From DATAVK01 sp036267755 (GTDB lineage Bacteria > Actinomycetota > Actinomycetes > JAFAQI01), in the NCBI GenBank assembly GCA_036267755.1, contig DATAVK010000077.1, forward strand, positions 1 through 64,000: DNA of 64,000 nt, written 5' to 3'. The position numbers and the translations under genes were made by a program. The notes under the pieces are model-generated. The model was not told where the DNA came from. It searched no databases and saw only the letters and a program-made list of their open reading frames with translations. Positions 40,250 to 49,578 of the stretch are shown one piece after another (the stretch's first letter is position 1; every line of letters starts with the position of its first letter).

Positions 40250-42022
40250 ATGAGCACACCAGTTTGGGCAGTGGAGACCGACGTCCTCGTGGTCGGGTCG
40301 GGGCCGGCCGGCGCATCAGCGGCGCTGTTCCTGGCCAGCTACGGCACCAAGACGTTGGTCGTCACCAAGTACGGCAACCTCTCCGACACGCCTCGCGCGC
40401 ACATCACCAACCAGCGGACGATGGAGACGCTGCGCGACATGGGCCTCGAGGAGCGGCTGATGCGCGAGGCCACGCCGTGGCCGCTGATGAGCAACACGAC
40501 GTACTGCACCAGCCTCGCCGGCGATGAGCTCGGCCGAGTGCCGTCGTGGGGGACCGACACCCGACGGCACGCCGACTACGAGCTGCAAAGCCCCTGCACC
40601 ATGCTCGACGCGCCGCAGACCATCACGGAGCCGGTGATCATGCAGGCCGCTCAGGCGCGGGGCGCCAAGGTGCGCTTCGACACCGAGTACCTCTCGCACA
40701 CCCAGGATGACTCCGGCGTCACGACGACGGTGCGGGACCGGCTCACCGGGACGGAGTACACGATCCGCTCGAAGTACCTGGTCGGTGGTGACGGCGCCCG
40801 CAGCAAGGTCGCGGCCGACCTCGACCTCCCGTTCGAGGGACCGGGGGCGGTCGGCGGGGCGCTGGGCATCATCTTCGAGGCCGACCTCTCACGCTTCGTG
40901 GCGCACCGGCCTTCGGTCCTCTACTGGATGGTGCAGCCGGGCGCGGAGAAGGAAGGCGTCGGCCTCGGCGTCCTGCGGATGATCAAGCCCTGGCACGAGT
41001 GGATGCTGATGTGGGGCTACGAGGCGGCGGCCGGCCCACCGGAGTTCACCGAGGAGTTCGTCCGCGAGCTCGCCGTGAAGCTGGTCGGCACCGAGGACTT
41101 CGAGATGCACGTGACGGCGACGTCGCCGTGGACCGTGAACCATCACTTCGCGACCACCATCGCGAAGGGCCGCGTCTTCTGCGTCGGCGACGCGGTGCAC
41201 CGACACCCACCGACGAACGGGCTCGGCTCCAACACCTCGATACAGGACTCGTACAACCTGGCGTGGAAGCTGCACCATGTCCTCCAGGGCCTGGCGGCTG
41301 CGCCGCTGCTCGACAGCTACGACGCGGAACGCGCTCCGGTCGCTCGGCAGATCGTGGAGCGGGCCAACCTGAGCATCGCCGACACCGGCCGGATCCTGGC
41401 CGCCCTCGACGTCGCCGACACCACGGAGGCAGGGACCCTCGAGCGGCAGCTGGCGCTTCGGACCGCGCCCGGCCCCGAGGGGGAGAAGATCCGGGATGCG
41501 CTGCGCGAGGCGATCGCTTACAAGTCCTATGAGTTCAACGCCCACGGCGTCGAGCACAACCATCGGTATGCCTCCACGGCAGTGGTCCCGGACGGTACGG
41601 CGATGCCGCCCTACCAGCGCGATCCCGAGCTGTATGCCCAGCCGACCACCTGGCCGGGCGCGAAGCTGCCCCATACCTGGGTGACTCGCGACGGGCATCG
41701 GGTCTCGACGCTCGACCTCGCCGGGCATGGCGCGTTCAGCATCTGGACCGGCATCGGCGGAGAGGCCTGGCTCGCCGCCGCCGAGGCGCTGACGGCCGAG
41801 AATGGACTCCCGATCACGCCGGTGAAGGTCGGACCGAAGCAGGCCTACGAGGATCCCTACGGCACCTGGGCCGAGCTGCGGGAGATCGAGGACGGCGGCG
41901 TGCTCCTGGTCCGCCCCGACCTCTACGTGGCGGCCCGTCAGCTCGCTGCTCCGGACTCCGACGAGGCAGCGACCCAGTGGCTGCGGTCGGCTGTGACGTC
42001 CGTTCTCGGTACGTCGGAGTGA
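40250..42022 (+). CDS. FAD-dependent aromatic hydroxylase, TfdB/phenol hydroxylase-like
   Basis: 590 residues, class A flavoprotein hydroxylase of TfdB length. FAD motif VVGSGPAGASAALF (about 14-27), DG motif GDGARSKVA, and CVGDAVHRHPPTNGLGSN. A C-terminal thioredoxin-like domain without Cys pair follows, as in TfdB. It hydroxylates a phenolic ring with NAD(P)H and O2. With hydroxyquinol dioxygenase next, the product is probably hydroxyquinol and the substrate a resorcinol or a hydroxybenzoate. GAAGGA at 40237-40242 precedes ATG 40250. Confidence 0.86.
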   Translation: MSTPVWAVETDVLVVGSGPAGASAALFLASYGTKTLVVTKYGNLSDTPRAHITNQRTMETLRDMGLEERLMREATPWPLMSNTTYCTSLAGDELGRVPSWGTDTRRHADYELQSPCTMLDAPQTITEPVIMQAAQARGAKVRFDTEYLSHTQDDSGVTTTVRDRLTGTEYTIRSKYLVGGDGARSKVAADLDLPFEGPGAVGGALGIIFEADLSRFVAHRPSVLYWMVQPGAEKEGVGLGVLRMIKPWHEWMLMWGYEAAAGPPEFTEEFVRELAVKLVGTEDFEMHVTATSPWTVNHHFATTIAKGRVFCVGDAVHRHPPTNGLGSNTSIQDSYNLAWKLHHVLQGLAAAPLLDSYDAERAPVARQIVERANLSIADTGRILAALDVADTTEAGTLERQLALRTAPGPEGEKIRDALREAIAYKSYEFNAHGVEHNHRYASTAVVPDGTAMPPYQRDPELYAQPTTWPGAKLPHTWVTRDGHRVSTLDLAGHGAFSIWTGIGGEAWLAAAEALTAENGLPITPVKVGPKQAYEDPYGTWAELREIEDGGVLLVRPDLYVAARQLAAPDSDEAATQWLRSAVTSVLGTSE

Positions 42023-42891
42023 GCGCCGAGCGCTTCAGCGAGGAGCGTTCAGCGGACGTCGTCGCCGCCAGCTTCTCCGGTACACCGGACGAGCGGCTCC
42101 GCGAGGTGATGACGTCGCTGGTTCACCATCTGCACGCGTTCGTCAAGGACGTCGAGCTGACCGAAAGCGAGTGGGCGGCCGGCATCGACTTCATCACTCG
42201 GACCGGCCAGATGAGCGACGAGACCCGGCAGGAGACCATCATGCTGTCGGACGTGCTGGGCGTCTCGATGCTCATCGAGACCATCAACCACCGCACCGGC
42301 GGGACGTCCACGGAGTCGACGGTTCTCGGCCCGTTCCACGTGGTGGCGTCGCCACGGCGCGAGCTCGGCGACGACATCGCGCTCGACGGCAAGGGCGAGC
42401 GGTGCCTGGTCACCGGCCGCGTCCTCGGCCCTGACCACACGCCGTTGCCCGGCGCGATCGTCGACGTCTGGCAGGCGAACGACGAGGGCTTCTATGACGT
42501 CCAGCAGCCCGGGGTCCAACCCGAGCTGAACCTACGTGGCCTGTTCACCGCTGACGGCAACGGCGAGTTCTGGTTCCGGTCGGTCGTGCCGCGCTACTAC
42601 CCGATCCCCACCGACGGGCCGGTCGGCGAGCTGCTGAGCTCGACCGGTCGCCACCCGTTCCGGCCGGCGCACCTGCATTTCATCGTGTCCGCGCCCGGCC
42701 ATCGTCCGGTAACCACGCACCTGTTCGTCGACGACAGCCGGTACCTGGACTCCGACGCCGTGTTCGGCGTCAAGGACAGCCTGGTCCGCGAGTTTCCTGA
42801 GATCGACGACCCGACCCGAGCTGTGGAGTTGGGACTGCCGAACCCGTTCCGGGCGGTGGACTTCGAGGTGACCCTGCAGCGGGCGCCCTAG
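42019..42891 (+). CDS. Hydroxyquinol 1,2-dioxygenase
   Basis: 290-residue intradiol Fe(III) dioxygenase. It has the N-terminal dimerisation region (about 1-100) and the catalytic domain with Tyr ligands in EGFYDVQQP and VPRYYPIPTDGP and His ligands in FRPAHLHFIVS. The layout DVWQANDEGFYDVQ matches hydroxyquinol rather than catechol dioxygenases. It opens hydroxyquinol to maleylacetate, the substrate of the next gene. GTG 42019 overlaps the hydroxylase stop (GTGA). Confidence 0.9.
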   Translation: MSAERFSEERSADVVAASFSGTPDERLREVMTSLVHHLHAFVKDVELTESEWAAGIDFITRTGQMSDETRQETIMLSDVLGVSMLIETINHRTGGTSTESTVLGPFHVVASPRRELGDDIALDGKGERCLVTGRVLGPDHTPLPGAIVDVWQANDEGFYDVQQPGVQPELNLRGLFTADGNGEFWFRSVVPRYYPIPTDGPVGELLSSTGRHPFRPAHLHFIVSAPGHRPVTTHLFVDDSRYLDSDAVFGVKDSLVREFPEIDDPTRAVELGLPNPFRAVDFEVTLQRAP

Positions 42892-43970
42892 TGAGCACGG
42901 CCGCCGAGTTCGTCTACGAGGCGCTGCCGATGCGGGTCGTCGTCGGCCCCGGCACCGTGAGACGAGTGCGAGGCGAGCTCGACCGGCTGGGTGTCACACG
43001 TGCTCTCGTGCTGTGTACACCCGGGCAGCGGCCGGTCGGTCAGGCCGTCGCGGACCTGCTCGGCGAGGTCTCCGCGGGGCTGCTGGCCGAGGCTCGGATG
43101 CACGTGCCGGTCGCGGTGGCCGAGCGAGCTCGAGACGTGGCGCGGGAGGTCGGGGCAACCGGCTGCGTCGCTGTCGGTGGTGGCTCGGCGATTGGGTTGG
43201 GAAAGGCCGTGGCCCTCGACCTCGGGCTGCCCGTGGTCGCCATCCCGACGACGTACGCCGGCTCGGAGATGACTCCGGTCTGGGGCCTGACCGACGACAC
43301 CGGAAAGCACACCGGCCGCGACCAGCGGGTGTTGCCAAGCAGCGTCATCTACGACCCGGAGCTCACCCTGTCCTTGCCAGCGGCCACGTCGGTGACGAGT
43401 GGCTTCAACGCCGTCGCCCACGCGGTCGAGGCGCTATACGCGCCGGACGTCACGCCGATCATCTCCTTGATGGCCGGGGAAGGGACGCGGGCGGTCGTCG
43501 CGGCGTTGCCCGACATCGCGGCCGACCCGACGGATCTCGACGCCAGATCGGCAGCGCAGTACGGCGCCTGGCTGTGCGGCGCGTGTCTCGCAGCCACCAC
43601 GATGTCGTTGCACCACAAGCTCTGTCACGCCCTTGGCGGCACCCTCGACCTGCCGCATGCGCCGACCCACACCGTCGTACTCCCGCATGTCCTGGCCTAC
43701 AACCAGGCCAGCGCGCCGGCCGCGCGGCGTGCGCTCGGCACCGCCCTGGACACCGACGATCCCGCGCTGACGCTCTGGCAGCTGGCCGGTGACCTCGGCG
43801 CTCCCCGCTCACTTCACGAACTGGGGATGGCGGCCTCCGACATCGACGTGATCGCTGCCCAGGCGACCGACAATCCGTATGCGAACCCGCGTCCTGTCAC
43901 GCGTGAGGACGTCGCTGCGCTGCTGCGTGACGCGTGGTCCGGTGCCCGGCCGGGCTCGTCGATTGCGTGA
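42891..43970 (+). CDS. Maleylacetate reductase
   Basis: 359-residue iron-containing alcohol dehydrogenase fold. NAD(P) site GGGSAIGLGKAVA, metal region HHKLCHALGG and HAPTHTVVLPHVLAY. It reduces maleylacetate to 3-oxoadipate, which would join the pca route at PcaIJ. GTG 42891 shares one base with the TAG of the dioxygenase gene. It is the last gene of the operon. Confidence 0.92.
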   Translation: MSTAAEFVYEALPMRVVVGPGTVRRVRGELDRLGVTRALVLCTPGQRPVGQAVADLLGEVSAGLLAEARMHVPVAVAERARDVAREVGATGCVAVGGGSAIGLGKAVALDLGLPVVAIPTTYAGSEMTPVWGLTDDTGKHTGRDQRVLPSSVIYDPELTLSLPAATSVTSGFNAVAHAVEALYAPDVTPIISLMAGEGTRAVVAALPDIAADPTDLDARSAAQYGAWLCGACLAATTMSLHHKLCHALGGTLDLPHAPTHTVVLPHVLAYNQASAPAARRALGTALDTDDPALTLWQLAGDLGAPRSLHELGMAASDIDVIAAQATDNPYANPRPVTREDVAALLRDAWSGARPGSSIA

Positions 43971-43985
43971 GGCCGGGCGAGGTGG

Positions 43986-44552
43986 CTAGGCCTTGCGCGC
44001 GATCCGGGTTTCCCGCGCGAGGACGGTGCCCTTCCTGGTGCTCAGGGTGAGCGTCTTGGCCGTGCAGTGGAACACCTCGTGGGTGACGCCACTCTGCGGC
44101 AGCGTGCCCGCATGGTGCTTACCGCGGTAGTGGTAGCTGTTCGTGCTGCTCTTCGTCCAGCCCTTCTCGGTGCTGCGTAGCCGATGGTGGCTGGTCACCT
44201 TGAACAGCAGCCGTTGGTAGCCGTGGATCACTTGCTTGAGCCGGTGGCCGCGGAAGTGACCGATCAGCGGCTTGGCATGGATCCAGGTGTTGTGGTCGAT
44301 GCCGCTGGCGGAGATGTGGTCGATATCCCCACCGCCATACCGCATGTGGACCTTGTGCCCCTCGAAGTACGTCGACGTCTTGATCGCGTTGTCGTGCCAG
44401 GTGCCGATCAGGCAGTGGGCGCCGATCTTCGGCTTGTGGTGCACGGCGCTCGGGTGGCTGTCGGTAACGCCGTCGGCCGCCGGAAGGCCGGCCAGGGCGA
44501 GGCCACCCACCGTGGCGGCGACAACCACAAATCGTGACAGAGCAGTCGGCAT
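43986..44552 (-). CDS. Small secreted His-rich hypothetical protein
   Basis: 188 residues with a Sec signal peptide (hydrophobic 8-24, cleavage near PAADG). The mature part has many His (HHKPKIG, GHFRGHRLKQ, SHHRLRS, RGKHHAG), two Cys, and a start resembling lipocalin-like folds (CLIGTWHDN). Family not recognised. ATG 44552 lies 6 nt after TATCGT on the minus strand, so the earlier ATG at 44648 is rejected. Confidence 0.7.
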   Translation of the reverse strand: MPTALSRFVVVAATVGGLALAGLPAADGVTDSHPSAVHHKPKIGAHCLIGTWHDNAIKTSTYFEGHKVHMRYGGGDIDHISASGIDHNTWIHAKPLIGHFRGHRLKQVIHGYQRLLFKVTSHHRLRSTEKGWTKSSTNSYHYRGKHHAGTLPQSGVTHEVFHCTAKTLTLSTRKGTVLARETRIARKA

Positions 44553-44558
44553 CCCGTG

Positions 44559-44564
44559 ACGATA
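44559..44564 (-). promoter_or_regulatory. -10 box, leaderless
   Basis: TATCGT on the minus strand, then 6 nt, then ATG 44552. No ribosome site is present. Confidence 0.5.
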
Positions 44565-44611
44565 ACCCCGACCGCCCGCCACACCCACCCGCCGAGCCGC
44601 ACCAATGGGCC

Positions 44612-45496
44612 ATGCATGTGGCGGTGATGCAGCATGGAGAGGTGACATACGCGCTCGAGGATCGGGTCACGGGGCTCGACCTGGTGGCCGACCTCGTCGC
44701 GGACGGCGACGTCGTGATCCTCTCCGGGGCCGGGCTGTCCACCGAATCCGGGATTCCTGATTACCGCGGTCCGAGCGGGCGAGCTCGGCGAGCCGATCCC
44801 ATGACCTACCAGGTCTTCGTGGGCGACGCGGCCGACCGGCAGCGCTACTGGGCACGCAGCCACCTCGGCTGGCGACAGGTCGCCCACGCCCGACCGAACG
44901 CAGGCCATGCCGCCGTCGCCGAGCTCGAGCGACGCAACCTGCTGGCCGGCATCATCACGCAGAACGTGGACGGGTTGCACCAGGCCGCCGGCGCCCAGCG
45001 GGTGCTCGATCTGCACGGTCGCCTCGACCGCGTCGTGTGTCTCGGCTGCGGCGTGCGCAGCCGGCGTGATCGGTTGGACGTGAGACTCCGCGAGGCGAAC
45101 GCCGAGTGGGAGGCGACGGCCGAGCTCTTCCAGCCGGACGGCGACGCGATCGTCGCGGCCACCGAGGTGGCTCGCTTCCAGGTCGTGGACTGCGAGTCGT
45201 GCGGCGGTCTGCTCAAGCCCGACGTGGTGTTCTTCGGCGAGAACGTGCCGCGCCCCCAGGTCGAGCACTCGTACGCGATGGTGGAGAGCGCGGGCGCGTT
45301 GCTGGTGCTCGGGTCGTCCCTGACGGTGGCGTCCGGCTACCGCTTCGTCCGGCACGCGGCGAAGCTTGGCGTGCCGGTCGCGATCATCAACCAAGGACCG
45401 ACCCGCGGTGACGGGCTCGCTGTCGGTCGCATCGACGCACCGCTGGGTACGACGCTCAGCACTCTAGTCGTGCAGCTTGCGGACCCAGCTGCCTGA
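44612..45496 (+). CDS. NAD-dependent protein deacylase, sirtuin family
   Basis: About 294 residues. NAD-binding GAGLSTESGIPDYRG, QNVDGLHQAAG, catalytic His in DLHGRLDRVVC, and a zinc site of two Cys pairs (CLGCGVRS and CESCGG). It removes acyl groups from lysines using NAD. The start is uncertain: ATG 44612, ATG 44627 and GTG 44642 are in frame, and the frame is open to 44534, which would overlap the neighbour's promoter. It converges with the YwaF-like gene, abutting it exactly. Confidence 0.88.
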   Translation: MHVAVMQHGEVTYALEDRVTGLDLVADLVADGDVVILSGAGLSTESGIPDYRGPSGRARRADPMTYQVFVGDAADRQRYWARSHLGWRQVAHARPNAGHAAVAELERRNLLAGIITQNVDGLHQAAGAQRVLDLHGRLDRVVCLGCGVRSRRDRLDVRLREANAEWEATAELFQPDGDAIVAATEVARFQVVDCESCGGLLKPDVVFFGENVPRPQVEHSYAMVESAGALLVLGSSLTVASGYRFVRHAAKLGVPVAIINQGPTRGDGLAVGRIDAPLGTTLSTLVVQLADPAA

Positions 45497-46180
45497 TCAC
45501 CCGGATGCCGGGCGCGACGACCCATGGCGGAACGGCGCATCGAGGATCAGCAGCAACACGATCGCCAACGCCGCGGCGCTGACGACGTACCAAGGCCACG
45601 GTCCGAGGACCGACAGCAGCGAAGCGTGTTGCGGCACCGCCGCGAGGAACATGTAGTTCGAGCCGGTCAGCCAGTCGAACCCGCCAACGAAGACGGTGTA
45701 GCCCGCCGTGATCGCGAACACCCGCGGCACCGACCCGCGACGCGGCCGCCGGCGCAGGCCCACCACCAAAAACACTGCCGCCAGAACGATTCCGACGTGC
45801 CCGATGACGTACTCGAAGAACTCGAGGTGGGGGAAGCCGACCGACAGGTCGGGAGTCGCCACCGCCTGCAGCGTGCCGGCGAGGCCCCAGAAATACGTCA
45901 GCTCGACAGCGAGTTGCAGCTGCGGTCGCCAGCAGGCAACGGCCGCAACGATCAGAGCGACGTCACACAACGCCAGTGGCAACGACGACTGCACGCTCCA
46001 GCGGCCGTTCACCCACGGGGCGGTCACGAACACCAGTGCGTCCGCTGCCAGGACGAGGGAGATGGCGCGACCGGGGTATCCCACCCACCGGCCAGGTCGA
46101 TGCCTGGCACCGAGGCACAGTGCGACCCCGGCCGCGACGCCGAGTGAGACGGCGACCCAGTAGGCGACCGGCGAGGTCAC
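45497..46180 (-). CDS. YwaF-family (TIGR02206) integral membrane protein
   Basis: 227 residues with about six membrane segments and the family pattern YFWGLAGTLQAVATPDL followed by EYVIGHVGIVLAAVFLV and GSNYMFLAAVPQHASLL. Function unknown. GTG 46180 has GGAGGG upstream (46193-46198 region); longer frames are not used. Confidence 0.8.
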   Translation of the reverse strand: MTSPVAYWVAVSLGVAAGVALCLGARHRPGRWVGYPGRAISLVLAADALVFVTAPWVNGRWSVQSSLPLALCDVALIVAAVACWRPQLQLAVELTYFWGLAGTLQAVATPDLSVGFPHLEFFEYVIGHVGIVLAAVFLVVGLRRRPRRGSVPRVFAITAGYTVFVGGFDWLTGSNYMFLAAVPQHASLLSVLGPWPWYVVSAAALAIVLLLILDAPFRHGSSRPASG

Positions 46181-46242
46181 CGGTTCATCATCCCTCCGCC
46201 GAACCGAGCTGAGGGCAACGAATCTGTGGAACCCTCGGCCGG

Positions 46243-47559
46243 GTGGGCGACCGGCAGGAGATCTCGGCCTGGTCGATGTACTCGTGGGCCAACCACGGCT
46301 GGGAGACCACGGTGTCGACGGTCTTGATCGGGCCGTGGCTGCTGGCACTCGCGACGAAGCATCGCGCCGGGTCGTCGACGCTGTTCAGCGTCATCGGGCT
46401 GCACCTCAAAGCGGAGTCGTTCCCGTCCTTCGTTGTCACGCTGGCCGCCCTGGCGCAGCTCGTCGTGCTGCCGTCGCTCGGGGCGGCGTCCGACCGGCTG
46501 GCCGACCGGCGCCGCTGGCTGTCCGGCGCCTGCGTGGCAGGCTCGGCCGTAGCTGTCCTACTCGCAGCGACTTCGGGCGGACAGTACGTCGTCGCCGGCG
46601 GGCTGTTCATCATCGGGAGCCTGGCCTACGGCGGGTCGAACGTGCTGTACAACGCCTATCTCCCGGAGATCGCGTCGCCGAAAGAGCGCGACTCAGTCTC
46701 GAGCCGAGGCTTCGCCTACGGGTACGTCGGTGGCGGGCTGCTACTGGCCGCGAACCTTGCGCTGCTGCTGGCGCATCACGACATCGGCCTCAGCAAGTCG
46801 ACCGCCGTACGGATCTGCTTCGTCTCGGCAGGCGCGTGGTGGTCGGTATTCGGGCTGTTGTCGTTGCGGCGGTTGCGAGGCCAGCGCCGTCCGGCCGATT
46901 CGTCGGCGCCGGCCGCCTCCCGTCGATGGTCGACGCGGGATACGTTCCGGCTGGTCTGGCGGATGCCGCAGACCCGGCGGTACCTGTTGGCGTACCTGCT
47001 GTTCTCCGATGCCATCTCGGCCGTGATCGGCCTGTCGTCAACGTTCATCACCCATGAGCTGTTCGGCAACAGCGCCTCGCGCGCGGCCACGTTCCTCTTC
47101 GCGTTGATCTTGCTCATCCAGTTCGTCGCCATGGCCGGCGCCATGGCGTTCGCTCGTCTCGCCGCGCGGTTCGGCACCAAGCGGGTGCTGTTGGGCAGCC
47201 TGGTCATCTGGTGCCTCGTCATCCTCTACACCTACGCGGCGTTGCGGTCCAAGGCCCAGGCGGTGGTGGTCGGGATCGTGATCGGCATCGTGCTCGGTGG
47301 ATCACAAGCGCTGGCACGGTCGTTGTGGTCGCAGCTCATCCCGCCGAGTCGGGAGGCGGCGTTCTTCGGGATCTTCGAGGTGGCAAACGAAGGAACCGCC
47401 TGGATCGCGCCGCTGCTGTTCACCGTTGTCGTGAACGCCACCGGCTCCTACCACCAGGCGATCCTGTCGTTGCTCATCCTGTTCGTGACCGGCGGTGGCG
47501 TCCTCGCACTGACGGACCTGGACGCGGCGCGCACCGAGCAGCAAGGACTCGCCACGTAG
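46243..47559 (+). CDS. MFS transporter, Atg22/UMF1-like
   Basis: 438 residues, about twelve membrane segments. It begins with the UMF1-type motif SAWSMYSWANHGWETTV and has ASDRLADRRRWL between segments 2 and 3. Members resemble vacuolar amino acid effluxers, but bacterial substrates are unknown. GTG 46243 is the first sensible start. It diverges from the YwaF-like gene. Confidence 0.83.
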   Translation: MGDRQEISAWSMYSWANHGWETTVSTVLIGPWLLALATKHRAGSSTLFSVIGLHLKAESFPSFVVTLAALAQLVVLPSLGAASDRLADRRRWLSGACVAGSAVAVLLAATSGGQYVVAGGLFIIGSLAYGGSNVLYNAYLPEIASPKERDSVSSRGFAYGYVGGGLLLAANLALLLAHHDIGLSKSTAVRICFVSAGAWWSVFGLLSLRRLRGQRRPADSSAPAASRRWSTRDTFRLVWRMPQTRRYLLAYLLFSDAISAVIGLSSTFITHELFGNSASRAATFLFALILLIQFVAMAGAMAFARLAARFGTKRVLLGSLVIWCLVILYTYAALRSKAQAVVVGIVIGIVLGGSQALARSLWSQLIPPSREAAFFGIFEVANEGTAWIAPLLFTVVVNATGSYHQAILSLLILFVTGGGVLALTDLDAARTEQQGLAT

Positions 47560-47635
47560 CCGGATGCACCGAATGCGCGAAAAAGTGACGCCGGTTGGCC
47601 CAATCGAGTGACGCGATATCGGGGGGTTCGCGCCG

Positions 47636-47641
47636 TACTCT
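47636..47641 (+). promoter_or_regulatory. -10 box, leaderless
   Basis: TACTCT, 6 nt, then ATG 47648, without a ribosome site. Confidence 0.5.
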
Positions 47642-47647
47642 CGTTAT

Positions 47648-48508
47648 ATGGCCGGACCAGGTGGTATGACGCTGCCGTCGCGCGCGTCCGGCGTTATCGA
47701 TCGGTCGCTCGGTGACGAGACGATCCTTTACGACACCCGCAGCGACCAGGTTCACCTGCTGGACCCGCTCGCCGCGGCGGTGTGGAACAGCTGCGACGGG
47801 GCATCACACAGCGCCGGTCAGCTGGTTGCCGCCGTTCGTGCGATCGACCCCGCTGCCGACAGCCGCACCGTGGACGCCGCCCTGAGCCGGCTCGACGAGA
47901 TCGGGGTGCTCGCGCAGGGCATGTCCCGACGCACGATGCTGATGCGCGCTGCCGCCGTCGGTACCGGAGTCATCGTGATCCCGACCGTGACCAGCCTGGT
48001 CGGGCCGGTCGTCGCCGCGCATGCCAGCACGATGCACACGATCGTGCTGCAGAGCACCGCGCAGACCGCCGGGAAGCGGGACCCCGCCATCCAGGCCTGC
48101 GACACCGCAACGGGCACCTACATCGCGGCTTACGCCTTCACCAACTCGACGTACTCCACGGTGGCCGGCACTGGGTGGGTCAGCTTCAACAACGGCGGCA
48201 GCGGCGCCAACCAGCACTACTACTACCGGATCCCGTTCACCCTGCCGACCGGCTTCAACCACGCGTCGATCACCCTCACCGGCTATACCGATGACTCCGC
48301 GGTCGTGTGGCTGAACGCGCCAACCACGGCATCGGGCGGCACCCAGATCGGCACGGTCGGAGCCTGGAACGGCACCGCGACCACGTTCACCTACAACGCC
48401 ACCGCGGGCTGGACTGCCGGCACTCACTACCTCTACTTCGTCGAGTTCAACTCCGGCGGTGGCGCGGAGGGCATCGACTTCTCCGCGACCATCACCTACA
48501 GCGCCTGA
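47648..48508 (+). CDS. PqqD-like domain joined to an internal Tat signal and exported beta domain
   Basis: 286 residues in three parts. Residues about 15-90 match PqqD-like RiPP-recognition domains (ILYDTRSDQVHLLDPLAAAVW and a winged-helix tail). Residues 92-127 form a Tat-type signal in mid-protein: SRRTMLMR, a hydrophobic stretch, and AHA. Residues about 129-286 form a Thr/Asn/Gly-rich beta domain with no catalytic motif. If the signal works, the PqqD part would stay inside and be cut off or hold the precursor. The leaderless -10 box fixes ATG 47648. No RiPP maturase is adjacent. The stop overlaps the converging gene by 13 bp. Confidence 0.75.
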   Translation: MAGPGGMTLPSRASGVIDRSLGDETILYDTRSDQVHLLDPLAAAVWNSCDGASHSAGQLVAAVRAIDPAADSRTVDAALSRLDEIGVLAQGMSRRTMLMRAAAVGTGVIVIPTVTSLVGPVVAAHASTMHTIVLQSTAQTAGKRDPAIQACDTATGTYIAAYAFTNSTYSTVAGTGWVSFNNGGSGANQHYYYRIPFTLPTGFNHASITLTGYTDDSAVVWLNAPTTASGGTQIGTVGAWNGTATTFTYNATAGWTAGTHYLYFVEFNSGGGAEGIDFSATITYSA

Positions 48509-49551
48509 CCTCGCGCGTCGGCGAGCTCGCGCGCCAGCCGGGTCACCAGTTCCGCTGCCGGCTCCTCGGTGACGTCACGCCAGCGAGCCCCGGCCCATAA
48601 GTGAAGGTTGTCGGCGTCGCCAGCCGCCGCCGCAGCGACCCGGATCGGCCGGGTCACATGATGCACCTCGGGATAGCTCGCCGGTGCCTGGTCGTTGCGG
48701 CGCCGGACGAAGCCGTTGACCAGCGCCCGAGCCGGCCGGCCGGTGAAGGCGCGGGTGAAGGTGGTCTCGGGGTACGGCGCATCGAGCAGGGCCTGTCGGT
48801 ACGTCGCAGCCGCACCTGACTCCGGGCAACACACAAACGCGGTTCCCAACGCGGCAGCCACCGCTCCGCGGTCCAGCGCCGCCGCGATGTCGGCTCCGCT
48901 GGCTATGCCGCCTGCCGCGATCATCGGCACGGTCGTGACCGCGGCAACCTCCGCGAGCAGATCGAGGACACCGACCGTCGGGCCGCCCGCAACAAGCGAC
49001 GTGTCGTCCCGGAACACGCCGCGATGGCCGCCAGCCTCGGCGCCCTGCACCGCGAGCAGGTCGACACCGTCCTCGACGGCCAGCGCAGCCTCCGACGTGG
49101 ACGTGACGGTGGCGGCCACCAGCGCGCCGGTGTCGCGACGCAACCGCTCGCAGAGCTCCACCCCTGGCCGGTCGAAAGTGACACTCACGACCGCGGGTCG
49201 GTGCCGAACAAGCACGTCGAGCTTGTCTGGCAGTGCGTCGTCATCCCACCGCGGTGCGCCTGGCGCCGTCCCCAGTTGCTCGGCGAGCGGCACGAGGCTT
49301 GCCCGGTAGGCCTCGACGGCCGTGAGGTCGGAGGTCCGGGGTGAGGGCAAGAAGAGGTTGACGCCGTACGGCTGGTCAGTAAGCGCCTCGATCGAGGTGA
49401 GCTGGCCATCGAACGCCTCGGGAGTCAAGTAGCCGGCGGCGAGGAACCCCATGCCACCGGCCTCACTCACCGCCGCCGCGAGTGCCGGCGTCGACGGCCC
49501 GCCCGCCATCGGCGCGGCGATGATCGGCAACCGGTTCGGCAACAGTGGCAT
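48496..49551 (-). CDS. Nitronate monooxygenase/2-nitropropane dioxygenase family enzyme
   Basis: 351-residue FMN TIM barrel. It starts NRLPIIAAPMAGGPSTPALA, has VSVTFDRPG, AVQGAEAGGHRG (FMN/phosphate region) and PMIAAGGIASGADIAAAL. Such enzymes oxidise alkyl nitronates or reduce enones; some are quinone reductases. ATG 49551 lies 8 nt after TAGGTT, suggesting a leaderless transcript. It diverges from the sugar dehydrogenase gene with an operator-like repeat between them. Confidence 0.86.
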   Translation of the reverse strand: MPLLPNRLPIIAAPMAGGPSTPALAAAVSEAGGMGFLAAGYLTPEAFDGQLTSIEALTDQPYGVNLFLPSPRTSDLTAVEAYRASLVPLAEQLGTAPGAPRWDDDALPDKLDVLVRHRPAVVSVTFDRPGVELCERLRRDTGALVAATVTSTSEAALAVEDGVDLLAVQGAEAGGHRGVFRDDTSLVAGGPTVGVLDLLAEVAAVTTVPMIAAGGIASGADIAAALDRGAVAAALGTAFVCCPESGAAATYRQALLDAPYPETTFTRAFTGRPARALVNGFVRRRNDQAPASYPEVHHVTRPIRVAAAAAGDADNLHLWAGARWRDVTEEPAAELVTRLARELADARGQAL

Positions 49552-49578
49552 CGGCAGTCAACCTAGCCGCCGGTCGAG

